The notes beneath the pieces were generated by a model. That model was not told the origin of the DNA. It searched no databases and saw only the letters and a program-made list of their open reading frames with translations. A stretch of 54,460 nt of DNA from Streptomyces sp. SID486 (lineage in GTDB: Bacteria; Actinomycetota; Actinomycetes; Streptomycetales; Streptomycetaceae), in assembly GCF_009865385.1 (NCBI RefSeq), contig NZ_WWJT01000402.1, positions 1 through 54,460 of the forward strand, read 5' to 3'. Below, one piece after another: positions 26,072 through 34,697 of this stretch; positions within the stretch are counted from its first letter, which is position 1; each line of letters begins with the position of its first letter. The position numbers and the translations under genes were made by a program.

Positions 26072-26081
26072 ATCCCCCGCA

Positions 26082-26127
26082 GAAACGGTGGTGGGCGCAC
26101 CTTCCCGGGTGCGCCCACCACCGTTTC
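26082..26127. terminator. Bidirectional terminator with a 20-bp perfect stem
   Basis: GAAACGGTGGTGGGCGCACC (26082-26101) pairs perfectly with 26108-26127 around a 6-base loop. It sits 10 bases after the P450 stop and just before the convergent TetR stop at 26136, so it can serve both transcripts. Confidence 0.9.
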
Positions 26128-26135
26128 GCGTCGTG

Positions 26136-26762
26136 TCAGTCCATCGGTACGTCCGGGAGGTCGAGGTCCCCCTTGGCCAGCGCCACGGTCGCGGCCACGA
26201 GCGCCCTGAGCCCCGTCCGCTCGGTGGCCTCGTCCGGCAGGCACTGCAGGACCTGCATGGTGAGTCCGTCGAAGCCGGAGAGGAAGAACCGGGCCACCGT
26301 CTCCGGGGACTCGGTCAGTTCCTGCCCCGTCCTCTCGGCCGTCTCCGTGATCACCTGTGCGGTCACCTCTACGACCCGCCGGTAGTGGCTCTGCCGGGCC
26401 TCGTTGAGGCCGGGCACGCGCAGGGCGAACATGGTCAGCTCGCTGAGCAGCTGGTGGTGCGACGTCGGCTCGCGCACGGTGCCCCACAGGGCACCCGCCA
26501 GGGCGCTGAAGGTCTCCTCGAAGCCCGCGCCCTCCGGCGCCGCCCGCCGCACCTGGGCGACCAGCTCGTCGGTGATCTGGTCCATGACCGCGCGGTAGAG
26601 GTCCTCTTTCGTCCCGAAGGTGTAGTGGACGGTGGCCTGCGCGACACCGAGCTCCGCAGCGATGGCACGGGTGCTCCCCGCGGCGACGCCCTCCCGGGTC
26701 ATGAGGTCGATGGCCGCTTTGATCAACTGGGGGCGGCGCTCCGCCGCGGAAACATGAGCCAT
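26136..26762 (-). CDS. TetR family repressor of the P450
   Basis: A 208-residue TetR-type repressor. Residues 8-55 are the DNA-binding domain (STRAIAAELGVAQATVHYTF); the remainder is an all-alpha ligand domain. It corresponds in position and type to the BM3R1-like repressors found with CYP102 genes. ATG 26762 has no Shine-Dalgarno, but a TATAGT -10 lies 6 bases upstream, indicating a leaderless mRNA. Its own promoter contains a 24-bp dyad with the same arms as the operator before the P450, so it probably represses both; the inducer is likely a fatty acid or other P450 substrate. Confidence 0.88.
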   Translation of the reverse strand: MAHVSAAERRPQLIKAAIDLMTREGVAAGSTRAIAAELGVAQATVHYTFGTKEDLYRAVMDQITDELVAQVRRAAPEGAGFEETFSALAGALWGTVREPTSHHQLLSELTMFALRVPGLNEARQSHYRRVVEVTAQVITETAERTGQELTESPETVARFFLSGFDGLTMQVLQCLPDEATERTGLRALVAATVALAKGDLDLPDVPMD

Positions 26763-26768
26763 ACGCCC

Positions 26769-26799
26769 ACTATATCGACTTAGTCGATCGATCAAGTCG
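26769..26799 (-). promoter_or_regulatory. Leaderless TetR promoter with operator in the spacer
   Basis: On the minus strand the -10 TATAGT (26769-26774) lies 6 bases before the ATG. The near-palindrome CGACTTAGTCGATCGATCAAGTCG fills 26776-26799, covering the spacer and -35 region. A bound repressor there would block its own gene. Confidence 0.65.
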
Positions 26800-26813
26800 G
26801 CTGGGATCGGAGG

Positions 26814-29018
26814 CTAGCCACCTGGGTGGTCGACGCGCTGACCGCCAGGGAGAGCCTGCTCGGCCCAGATGACCTTTCCCTCGCGACCGTGCCGCGTCCC
26901 CCAGCGCTCGGCGCACTGGGCCACGAGGAGCAGGCCGCGGCCGCCTTCGTCGTAGATCCGGGCGCGGCGCAGATGCGGGGCGGTGCTGCTGGCGTCGGAG
27001 ACCTCGCAGGTGAGCGTCGACTGGAGGATCAGTCGCAGCAGGACGGGAGCCCTGCCGTAGCGGATCGCGTTCGTCACCAGTTCGCTGACCACCAGTTCCG
27101 TGGTGAAGGAAAGATCTTCCAGCCCCCAGGCCGCCAGGACGTCGGAGGCGAAGCGGCGGGCCCCGGACACGGCCGCCGGATCGGACGGGAGGTCCATCGT
27201 GGCCACGTGGTCCGGGTCGAGGGCGTGGGTCCGGGCGACGAGCAGGGCGATGTCATCGGCGGGGCGGCCGGGCAGCAGCGCGGCCAGCAGCCGGTCGCAG
27301 ATCTCCTCCAGAGAGTCCGGCGCCGAGGTGAGGACGCTGTGCAGCGTGGCGAGTCCGAGGTCCACGTCCCGCGTGCGGCCGGCGATCAGCCCATCGGTGT
27401 GCAGGACCAGCAGGCTGTCCTCCGGCAGCTCGAACTCGCCCGTCTCGAAGGGGAGTCCACCCAGGCCGAGGGGTGGTCCGACCGGCACCTCGGGCAATCC
27501 GGCCACCCTGGCGGTCTCGCCGGAGGCCGGGGAGGTCACGACGGTCGGGGGGATGTGGCCGGCACTGGCCAGGGAGCACCGGCGGGAGACGGGGTCGTAG
27601 ACCGCGTACAGGCAGGTGGCGCTGGTCTCGCCCTCGTCCGGCGACTCCTCGCGCTGCATTCGGATGACCACGTCGTCCAGATGGGTGAGAAGTTCGTCGG
27701 GCATGAGATCGATGTCGGCGAAGGCACGGACGGCCGTGCGGAGCCGGCCCATGGTGGCGGCGGCGTGCAGGCCGTGACCGACCACGTCGCCTACGACGAG
27801 CGCGACGCGGGCCCCGGACAAGGGAATGACGTCGTACCAGTCACCGCCCACACCGGCGCCGGACCCGGCGGGCAGGTAGCGCGAAGCCGTTTCGACGGCT
27901 GGCTGTTCCACCGTGGTGCGCGGCAGCAGGGTCCGCTGGAGGGTGAGCGCGGTGGAACGCTCCTGGGTGTACCGGCGGGCGTTGTCGATGGATACCGCAG
28001 CCCTGGAGACGACTTCCCGGGCCAGCAGGAGATCGTCGTCGTCGAAGGGGACCGAGGCGCGGTGGCGCACGAACTGCACCAGTCCGAGGGTGTCCCCGCG
28101 GGCGTGCAGGGGCACGAGGAGTACGGAGTGGAGGCCGAGGTCGCGCAGTACTCGGCCGTGGGAATCCGACGGAGCCAGCCACGGGGGCGTCTCGGTCGCC
28201 GCGATGTGCTTCAGGACGGACCGTCCGGTGGCCAGTGCGCGCACCGCCTCCGAGTCGTCGGGGTAGGCGTGGGTCTCACCGACGCGGAGCGGGGACTCCG
28301 GACAGCCGTCGAGGACGGAACGCTGGGCGACGCGGCGCTGCGTCAGAGCCTCCGGCGAGCCCGTGCCTGTTTCGTCCAGGGCGGAGTCGAGGAGGTCGAC
28401 GGTGACGAGGTCGGCGAAGTCCTCGGTGCAGACCTCCGTCAGCTCCTCCGCGGTGCGGGTGATGTCGAGCGTGGTCCCGATGAGCTTGCTCGCCCTGTCG
28501 GTGAGGGCGAACCGACGCTGCAGCAGACGCTCGCGTTCCTCCTCGTAGGCGGCGACGACTTCTTCCGAGGAACGGTCCACATAGTCGAAACCGAGCGCCA
28601 CCAGCCTCTTGGAGATCAGGTGGACCATGTGCCAGTCGCCGGTGAGACGGGCGGCCTCGGCCTGCATCTGTTCGAGCAGGCCGAGATGGCCCAGCCGGTA
28701 GGCACGCAGGAGCCGGCTCACCGGGATCCCGCGCCGGGCGTAGAAGCGGCCCAGGTCCAAGGCGGCCGGGGGAGCCTGCGACGCGCTCGCGCCGGGGCGG
28801 GTCTCCAGGAGATCCAGAAGGGCGGTGATGTGCTGGACCGTCTCCTCCAGGGTCAGGGCCTCGATGTCCGCGTTCTCCCACAGCTCGGGGAGCTCACCGT
28901 TCAGGCGCTGGAGCAGCAGGACGGCCAGCTTCAGCACCTGTGGCCTGAGGTGGCGGGCGAGCTGACCAAGGAACGCATCGACCTCGGTTCCCATAGTGCG
29001 AATGTACGGGAAGGCCAT
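26814..29018 (-). CDS. SpoIIE/PP2C phosphatase with GAF and ATPase domains
   Basis: A 734-residue signalling protein. Residues 1-165 form an all-alpha RsbRD/PucR-type sensor (SRLLRAYRLGHLGLLEQM), about 175-350 a GAF domain, 375-570 a SpoIIE-type PP2C serine phosphatase (GGDWYDV, GDVVGHGLHAA, HTDGLIAGR), and 600-734 an RsbW-like histidine-kinase ATPase fold (SELVTNAIRYG, DEGGRGLLLV). Such proteins dephosphorylate anti-sigma-factor antagonists, coupling a ligand or redox signal to sigma-factor activity. ATG 29018 has GGAG 8 bases upstream; a second ATG 8 codons in is possible. Its sigma partner is not in the window. Confidence 0.9.
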   Translation of the reverse strand: MAFPYIRTMGTEVDAFLGQLARHLRPQVLKLAVLLLQRLNGELPELWENADIEALTLEETVQHITALLDLLETRPGASASQAPPAALDLGRFYARRGIPVSRLLRAYRLGHLGLLEQMQAEAARLTGDWHMVHLISKRLVALGFDYVDRSSEEVVAAYEEERERLLQRRFALTDRASKLIGTTLDITRTAEELTEVCTEDFADLVTVDLLDSALDETGTGSPEALTQRRVAQRSVLDGCPESPLRVGETHAYPDDSEAVRALATGRSVLKHIAATETPPWLAPSDSHGRVLRDLGLHSVLLVPLHARGDTLGLVQFVRHRASVPFDDDDLLLAREVVSRAAVSIDNARRYTQERSTALTLQRTLLPRTTVEQPAVETASRYLPAGSGAGVGGDWYDVIPLSGARVALVVGDVVGHGLHAAATMGRLRTAVRAFADIDLMPDELLTHLDDVVIRMQREESPDEGETSATCLYAVYDPVSRRCSLASAGHIPPTVVTSPASGETARVAGLPEVPVGPPLGLGGLPFETGEFELPEDSLLVLHTDGLIAGRTRDVDLGLATLHSVLTSAPDSLEEICDRLLAALLPGRPADDIALLVARTHALDPDHVATMDLPSDPAAVSGARRFASDVLAAWGLEDLSFTTELVVSELVTNAIRYGRAPVLLRLILQSTLTCEVSDASSTAPHLRRARIYDEGGRGLLLVAQCAERWGTRHGREGKVIWAEQALPGGQRVDHPGG

Positions 29019-29065
29019 GACGTGCGCTCCTCGGACAACTGCGGCAGCCTTTGCCGGCCCGGGTC

Positions 29066-29932
29066 TCAGAGACCGAGGTGGTCGCCCAGATCGGCGTAGT
29101 CGACCTGCCACAGACCGGGGGAGCCCGTGGGGTACTGGGAGCGGAAGCCGAGCATGCGCTGGACACGCGGCGAGAGCGTCTTGGCGAGCTCCCGGTCGAC
29201 CAGGAAGGGGTACGCCTCCTCGCCGGTGAGGAAGCCCGCGTTGAACGTGAAGGCGAGGCCCCGCCGGTACTCGTCGCCGGTCTGGTTCGCCCCGCCGCCG
29301 TGCGCGGTCTTGCCGCTTATGAGAAGGACGTCTCCGGCGTTCATGACCGCGGGAATCGTTTGCTCCGGAGCCCCGCGGTCCTCGAAGTCGCTCCAGTGGT
29401 TGCTTCCGGGGATGACGCGGGTGGCGCCGTTCTCCTCCGTGAAGTCGGTCAGGGCGACCAGGAAGTTGATGGTGACTTCCGGGCCGCCGGGCCCCATGCC
29501 GATGAAGGGGAACCAATTCTCCAGGTCACGGTGGAGCATCTGCGCATTGTTGCCGGGGCCGATCTCGATCACCTGTGCGGTGGTCATCCAGTACGTGCCC
29601 GACTCCTGGAGGAAGACCAGGTCGCTGATCTCGTGGACCAAGGGATGGTCGATGACCTCGCTGCGGAACGTGGCGCTGTGCGTCACCAGGTTCGTGAGGC
29701 GCTTGGTGTTGCTGCCGTGGAACGCGGCCACGATTTCGTCCTCGTGGGTGGACCCCGGGGCGAGCGCCTGCAGCGGCTGCTCGATCTCGGCGTTGAAGCG
29801 GGCGATCTGCTCCCGCGTCAGAAAGTTTTTGATGATGACGCCGCCGTCACGGGTCACGATCTTGAGGATCTCCTCCGCCGGCGTGTCGTTCGCCACGGAT
29901 GCCAGGTTCTGGGCCTTCTCCTGTGTGGTCAT
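29066..29932 (-). CDS. PhyH-family Fe(II)/2-oxoglutarate dioxygenase
   Basis: A 288-residue non-haem iron dioxygenase of the phytanoyl-CoA hydroxylase family. Iron ligands are His134 and Asp136 (MLHRDLENW) and His211 (GKTAHGGG); the 2-oxoglutarate anchor is Arg223 or Arg224. It would hydroxylate a substrate using O2 and 2-oxoglutarate. ATG 29932 follows GAGGAAGAGG. Its upstream region is a close copy of the FMO promoter module, including the FMO start codon and a vestigial 24-codon frame, so it belongs to the same regulon as the amine/ketone genes. Its substrate is unknown. Confidence 0.9.
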   Translation of the reverse strand: MTTQEKAQNLASVANDTPAEEILKIVTRDGGVIIKNFLTREQIARFNAEIEQPLQALAPGSTHEDEIVAAFHGSNTKRLTNLVTHSATFRSEVIDHPLVHEISDLVFLQESGTYWMTTAQVIEIGPGNNAQMLHRDLENWFPFIGMGPGGPEVTINFLVALTDFTEENGATRVIPGSNHWSDFEDRGAPEQTIPAVMNAGDVLLISGKTAHGGGANQTGDEYRRGLAFTFNAGFLTGEEAYPFLVDRELAKTLSPRVQRMLGFRSQYPTGSPGLWQVDYADLGDHLGL

Positions 29933-29978
29933 GTGTGTCCTCTTCCTCGATCTGAATCGCGGTTGATCGGCCGTTCGA

Positions 29979-30053
29979 TCAGCCGCGGGCGTTCCGTCTT
30001 CTGGGGACTCGCGCGCGGCGTCCTCGCGAGGGGCAGGTGGGTTCGGTGGTCAT
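29979..30053 (-). other. Vestigial 24-codon leader ORF copied with the FMO promoter
   Basis: ATG 30053 occupies the position of the FMO start codon in an almost identical promoter block and is preceded by the same GGAAACGCC leader. The frame (MTTEPTCPSRGRRARV...) stops after 24 codons, 46 bases before the PhyH ATG. It may be a leader peptide or only a trace of the duplication. Confidence 0.4.
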
Positions 30054-30161
30054 GGCGTTTCCGCGTTGTTCCTGTGGTGGTGGTCTCACTGTCGCCAGCC
30101 AGTACCGCGGGTGAGAACGACGGCGGGCACCTGCTTCGCCCGGGTCCGGTGCACGATGCAC
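30054..30161 (-). promoter_or_regulatory. GTGCAYSRTGCAC promoter module, site 2 (PhyH)
   Basis: The GTGCACGATGCAC palindrome (30149-30161) is followed on the minus strand by AGGTGCCCGCCGTCGTTCTC, CTGGCTGGCGACAGTGAG and the start of the mini-ORF. The whole ~108 bases align with 47208-47317, with few changes. Confidence 0.8.
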
Positions 30162-30185
30162 GGTCCGGTCGGGGGAACGGCGGAG

Positions 30186-31844
30186 CTATCCGCTCACGAC
30201 GTCCTCGTCGGAGTCGAGGCGCGCTCCAGGGGATCTACGTGCAGGAGTGGGTCCCGGCGCCGTGTGCCGGGGGTGTGTGGTTCGCTCCCAGGGACGCGCG
30301 CTGCCGAGCCATCCGAGGAGGAAAGCTGCCGGGACGGAGACCAGCCCGGGGGTGTGGAGCGGGAACAGGTTGAAGTCCTGCTCCGGCAGCAGCGCGTATC
30401 TCGTCCCTGAAACAGCTGGGGAGGCGAGGGTCAGGAGGGTGCACAGAGACAGCCCTCCGTACACGAGCCACAGCAGCCCGCGGCGGTCGAAGCCGGTCCA
30501 CAGGAAGGAGTAGACGAGCGCGGGGAACACGCATGAGGCCGCGAGGCTCAGCGAGAAGGCGAGGAGGAACTCGATGGGGTAGCGGTGTACGGCGGTGGTG
30601 AGGAGAAGACTCACGGAGCAGAGCGCGACAACGGACAGCCGCAGGACCGCCGGCTCCCCGATCCCCATCCCGCTCCGGGTACGGCCCTTCCGCCCCAGCA
30701 GGTCGCGGGTCATGGAGACGGCGGCGGCGAAGGTCACGCTCGCCACGGCCGTGAGCATGGCGAGGAAGGCGACACAGGCCACGAGGGTGATGAGCACGAC
30801 CCGGCCGGTGGAGTGGTGGGGGAGGACCTCCGATGCCAGGAGGATCGGGGCTCCTTGTCCCTTCGCGTCGACCGCCCCGATCTGTCCGCTGCCCACCACC
30901 GCGGCCGCGGCGAAGCCGGTCGTGATCAGGAGCAGGTAGAAGAGGCCGGTCAGCCCTACGGCGATGCTCAGTGAGCGCCGAGCGGCGGGCACGTCCCGGC
31001 TGGCGCTGACGCGCAGGAGCAGGTGGGGCATCATCGCGGTGCCGAGGATGACGACGATGTGGTCGCTGATCGTCCCGAGCGCACCGAGATCGGCGGTGTG
31101 CGCCCACAGCCCGGGGCTGAGGTAGTGATCCGGAGACATGCTCTTGTCCGTGGCAGCCGACAGCAGAGCTTCAGGGCTCCAGTCGAACAGGCGGAGCGCC
31201 ATCAGCGTCAGTGCGGCGAGCGCCGCCAGGGCTACGGGCACCTTGGCGACCTGCACGAAACTGGTGCCGCGCAGATCGGCCACTCCTGCGAAGCATGTGA
31301 TGAGGACTCCCATCAGCACCGTGCACACCACCTGCGCCGCCTCGGTCGGCTTGCCGATCAGAAGAGCGGCGGTGATGCCGCCGGCACGCAGTTGCACCAT
31401 GAGCAGGGGTACGGCGATGCACAGCGTCACCACCGCACCGGCGATCCGCGTTCCCGGTCCCTCGGCACGCAGAGAGAACAGCTCGCCCAGGGTGTAGCGG
31501 CGGGTCGCGCGAATCCGGGAGGCGAGGAGCAGGAAGACGCCGAGTGCGAGGGCACTGTCGACGGCGGTCGAGACTCCGTCGTAGCCGAAGAGGGCGATCG
31601 CTCCCGGCAGCGAGACCAGAAGGACGACCGTGATCTGTTCTCCCGCCATCGCGACGCCGTTGAAGACGGGCGGGAGAGACCGGTCGGCGACGTGGAGGCG
31701 TTCCGGGTCGTCGTCCTGAGTGACAAGAGTGAAGACCCACAGGAGGCACAGGCCGATGAAGACGAGGAAGGTGGTGATGACCGCGCCCCTCGTGGCGGAG
31801 CCGGTGAGGTCGGGCGAGCCGACGCTCAGGAGGAAGAACGTCAC
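30186..31844 (-). CDS. Sodium:solute symporter family transporter
   Basis: A 552-residue membrane transporter with about 13 hydrophobic segments, of the solute:sodium symporter (acetate/proline) type. LPPVFNGVAMAGEQITVVLL and AGGITAALLIG mark the first Na+/substrate helices. The GTG start at 31844 overlaps the stop of the small membrane protein upstream (GTGA), the standard pairing of DUF485 and symporter genes such as YjcH-ActP. It probably imports a carboxylate or a small metabolite used or made by the island. The Arg/Pro-rich C-terminal tail is cytoplasmic. Confidence 0.85.
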   Translation of the reverse strand: MTFFLLSVGSPDLTGSATRGAVITTFLVFIGLCLLWVFTLVTQDDDPERLHVADRSLPPVFNGVAMAGEQITVVLLVSLPGAIALFGYDGVSTAVDSALALGVFLLLASRIRATRRYTLGELFSLRAEGPGTRIAGAVVTLCIAVPLLMVQLRAGGITAALLIGKPTEAAQVVCTVLMGVLITCFAGVADLRGTSFVQVAKVPVALAALAALTLMALRLFDWSPEALLSAATDKSMSPDHYLSPGLWAHTADLGALGTISDHIVVILGTAMMPHLLLRVSASRDVPAARRSLSIAVGLTGLFYLLLITTGFAAAAVVGSGQIGAVDAKGQGAPILLASEVLPHHSTGRVVLITLVACVAFLAMLTAVASVTFAAAVSMTRDLLGRKGRTRSGMGIGEPAVLRLSVVALCSVSLLLTTAVHRYPIEFLLAFSLSLAASCVFPALVYSFLWTGFDRRGLLWLVYGGLSLCTLLTLASPAVSGTRYALLPEQDFNLFPLHTPGLVSVPAAFLLGWLGSARPWERTTHPRHTAPGPTPARRSPGARLDSDEDVVSG

Positions 31845-32116
31845 CACGTGCCCCCGTTCGGTCGAGAGGCAGTGGTCGTCGCCGAGGCCGGTTCGCAGGA
31901 GGACGCGGCCCGGTTCTCGTGCCACCACGTTGCGCCGACGAGGACGACGAGCTGCGTGAGTGCCCACGCCATGCCGAGGGTGAGACGTCCGTACACGGAG
32001 ACCTCTCCTAGGGTCGTGGAGCAGGAGAGCAGGACACCGACGGCGAGCGGCAGCGCGTTGACAGTGACCAGCACACGTGTGTCACGGGGGGAATGTCGGG
32101 AGGAAGCGGGAGGCAC
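31841..32116 (-). CDS. Small membrane partner of the symporter (DUF485-like)
   Basis: A 91-residue protein with two hydrophobic helices (LVTVNALPLAVGVLLSC and LTLGMAWALTQLVVLVG). Size, topology and translational coupling to a solute:sodium symporter match DUF485-type subunits, although overall similarity to the family consensus is weak. The GTG start at 32116 has GAGAGG 4 bases upstream. It lies 215 bases after the phosphotransferase gene. Confidence 0.65.
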   Translation of the reverse strand: MPPASSRHSPRDTRVLVTVNALPLAVGVLLSCSTTLGEVSVYGRLTLGMAWALTQLVVLVGATWWHENRAASSCEPASATTTASRPNGGTW

Positions 32117-32331
32117 GGAACCTCTCTCTGAGGAAAAGGAAGACGGACACGGCGCGAGGGGTCGCGGGGGACGGTCGCAGCCGTTGAGGACGAGCGATGG
32201 AAGTCGGGCGGTCGTGCTCCGTACCGGTCGGAAGTGCATGCTGCGACTGCGGGGGCTCGGCGGTGGCGCGGCCGCCCCGGCCCGGCCGCAGCGAGGTCGG
32301 TGAGGAGCCCCGTACCGGAACGCGTCGGGCG

Positions 32332-33432
32332 TCAGCGGCGTGTGGCCGCCGTCAGGCCGGCGTACTGCCCGGCACGTTCCAGCAGACGGGGGACACCCGT
32401 TTCGAGCGACGGCCCGAAGGTCGTGTCGTGGGGGCGCTCACCACGCTGCCAGCGTGTGTAGATGGCCTCGCAGAAGATCGCCGCCTTCCACAGGGCGAGG
32501 GTCTGGTACCAGGGCAGTGGGGTCAGATCGAGGCCCGTGCGGGACTTGTAGCGCTCTGCCAGCTGGCGCTGGGTGAGATAGCCGGGCGACCGGGTCACCC
32601 GGGTGAGCTCGAGCGGCGTGGCCGGGTTGCCGGCCTCGGACCAGGTGGCGGTGAGATACCCCAGGTCCGCGAGCGGGTCACCGAGCGTGGCCATCTCCCA
32701 GTCCAGGATCGCGAGGACCCTGGCCGATGCCTGGGGCGCGAACATGAGGTTGCCCATGCGGTAGTCACCGTGCACCACCGAGGCCGCCTGGCTCGTAGGC
32801 AGGTTGCGGGCGAGCCAGTCCCCGATGCGCTCCACCGCGGGCAGGCTGCGGTTGGTGTTGACCTCCCACAGGCCGCGGAACCGGTCGACCTGACGCCGCA
32901 GATACCCCTCGGGCCGGCCCAGGGAGGCGAGTTCCCCTCCGGACACGTCGATGCCGTGCAGGGCGACGAGGGTGTCGACGACCGCCTCGCTGGTGGCCCG
33001 GCGCTGTTCGGCGGGGGAGAGATGGGGTGGGATCGTGTCGGTGACGACCGTCCCGTCGAGCCGGGACATGAGGTAGAACGGCACGCCCAGAAGCGACTCG
33101 TCCTCGCAGACGGCGACGATCTCCGGCACCGGCACTCCGTGCCCGCCGAGGATCTTCTGGACGCGGGCCTCGCGCACCATGTCGTGCGTCGACTTGGGCA
33201 GGGGCGGACGCGGTCCACGGCGTAGTACGACGCACTCACCACCGCGCTGGATCAGATAGGTGATGTTGGAGTGGCCGTCGCCGATGCGTTGCCACGCGAG
33301 CGGGCCGCTGCCGATGCCTTGTGCGTCGAGGAAGCCGGTGACCGCGTCGAGGACCAGGAGCGGAGGGCTGTCGAGGTGGCGGGCGCTCTCCCAACTCGCC
33401 ACGATCTCCACGCCGTCGGGGACGGTGTGCAT
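32332..33432 (-). CDS. APH-like phosphotransferase family protein
   Basis: A 366-residue aminoglycoside-phosphotransferase-fold kinase. VVHGDYRMGNLMF carries the catalytic Asp and Asn, and ILDWEMATLGDPLADLGYL the metal-binding DxE motif. Actinobacterial members next to acyl-CoA dehydrogenases resemble the two halves of ACAD10/ACAD11, where the kinase phosphorylates 4-hydroxyacyl-CoAs during their breakdown. ATG 33432 overlaps the stop of the acyl-CoA dehydrogenase by one base and is 6 bases after GGAGG; a GTG at 33435 is less likely. A role in hydroxyacyl-CoA turnover is therefore likely. Confidence 0.88.
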   Translation of the reverse strand: MHTVPDGVEIVASWESARHLDSPPLLVLDAVTGFLDAQGIGSGPLAWQRIGDGHSNITYLIQRGGECVVLRRGPRPPLPKSTHDMVREARVQKILGGHGVPVPEIVAVCEDESLLGVPFYLMSRLDGTVVTDTIPPHLSPAEQRRATSEAVVDTLVALHGIDVSGGELASLGRPEGYLRRQVDRFRGLWEVNTNRSLPAVERIGDWLARNLPTSQAASVVHGDYRMGNLMFAPQASARVLAILDWEMATLGDPLADLGYLTATWSEAGNPATPLELTRVTRSPGYLTQRQLAERYKSRTGLDLTPLPWYQTLALWKAAIFCEAIYTRWQRGERPHDTTFGPSLETGVPRLLERAGQYAGLTAATRR

Positions 33433-34670
33433 CACGCGCCTCCGTGCCGGCCGACGACGGCGTCGCCCCTGTACTGCTCACCGGCGCGGACCGCGGCGGC
33501 GCGGCCGGCCGAGGCCCGACGCGCGATGGCCCACCGGTGGGTCTCGTTGGAGCCGTCGTAGATGCGGAACGGGCGGACCTCGTTGAGGTACTGCGCCAGC
33601 GGGAGTCCGTCGGATACCCCGTCCCCGCCACAGATCTGGATGGCGCGGTCGATCACCCGGAAGATCGCCTCCGAGCAGTGCACCTTCGCGATCGAGGACA
33701 TCGCGGACCCCGCCTTGGGGTCGGTGCCCAGCAGGGCCGCGGTCTTGGTGATGACCGCGTCGGACGTCTCGATGTCGATGGTCGACTCTGCGATCAGGTG
33801 CTGCGCCAGGCCGAGAGAGTCGATCGGGCCGCCGAACAGCTCCCGCTTCCCGGCCCGGTCCAGCGCGATGTCGTGTGCCCGCCGCGCCAGCCCCAGCCAC
33901 CGCATGCAGTGTGTGAGACGCGCCGGTCCGAGCCGTACCTGGGCGTAGCGGAAGCCGAGGCCCACCTCGCCGAGCACCGCCTCGTCGGGGACGAAGCAGT
34001 TCTCGATGTACAGATGCGGATGACCGCCGTCGATGGCGCGGTCGACGGTGTGGATCGCCTCGCCGACCCGGATGCCGGGGTTCGTCATGTCGACCAGGAA
34101 CATGGTGGCCCCTTCGGGGGAGCTGCCCACGGACGGGGTCCGAGCCATCACGATGCAGAACGCGGCACCGACGGCACCGCTGGTGAACCGCTTGTGGCCG
34201 TCGATGATCCAGCCGCCGTCGGTACGCACGGCCGTGGTCCGCAGCGCCGCCGGGTCGGAGCCCGCCCCCGGGTGGGGCTCGGTCATGCCGAAGCAGGACC
34301 GGATCTCGCCGGCGGCCAGAGGCGCGAGATGGTGCTTCTTCTGATCCTCGGTGGCGATCAGGTTGAGCATGTGCATGTTTCCCTCGTCGGGGGCCATGCA
34401 GTTGAGCGTGCTCGGGCCGATGGTTGAGTAGCCGGCCTCCTGGAGGATCGGCGACCAGTGCTCGATGGGCAGACCCTGCCCGCCGTACTCCTTCGGCACG
34501 AGCGGCGCGAAGACGCCGGCCTCCTTCGCCGCCACCTGCAGCCGGTCACGGGTGGCTTGGTCGAGACGTCCGCCCGGTGCGGGCTCGGCGTCGATGACGA
34601 CCTCGCGGATGAACCGGCGCGTGCGGTCACGCAGCTCCGCGACCTCTGGCGGAAGATGAGGGAAAGTCAT
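33432..34670 (-). CDS. Acyl-CoA dehydrogenase (ACAD10/11-like)
   Basis: A 412-residue FAD-dependent acyl-CoA dehydrogenase. Signatures include FGMTEPHPGAGSDPAALRT, GWIIDGHKRFTSG and the terminal RIYDGSNETHRWAIARR. With the adjoining APH-like kinase it forms the two-gene equivalent of the fused ACAD10/11 protein, suggesting action on hydroxylated or branched acyl-CoAs. ATG 34670 has AAAGGA upstream. The SDR, acyl-CoA ligase and kinase genes around it lie on the same strand within 0-42 bases. Confidence 0.9.
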   Translation of the reverse strand: MTFPHLPPEVAELRDRTRRFIREVVIDAEPAPGGRLDQATRDRLQVAAKEAGVFAPLVPKEYGGQGLPIEHWSPILQEAGYSTIGPSTLNCMAPDEGNMHMLNLIATEDQKKHHLAPLAAGEIRSCFGMTEPHPGAGSDPAALRTTAVRTDGGWIIDGHKRFTSGAVGAAFCIVMARTPSVGSSPEGATMFLVDMTNPGIRVGEAIHTVDRAIDGGHPHLYIENCFVPDEAVLGEVGLGFRYAQVRLGPARLTHCMRWLGLARRAHDIALDRAGKRELFGGPIDSLGLAQHLIAESTIDIETSDAVITKTAALLGTDPKAGSAMSSIAKVHCSEAIFRVIDRAIQICGGDGVSDGLPLAQYLNEVRPFRIYDGSNETHRWAIARRASAGRAAAVRAGEQYRGDAVVGRHGGA

Positions 34671-34697
34671 GGCTGTCCTTTGTCGGGTGAGCGCGGT

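Noticed and set aside
31023..32303. A 426-residue plus-strand frame opposite the symporter
   Set aside because: Gln/Arg/His-rich shadow of a clear transporter gene; no ribosome site or recognisable domain.
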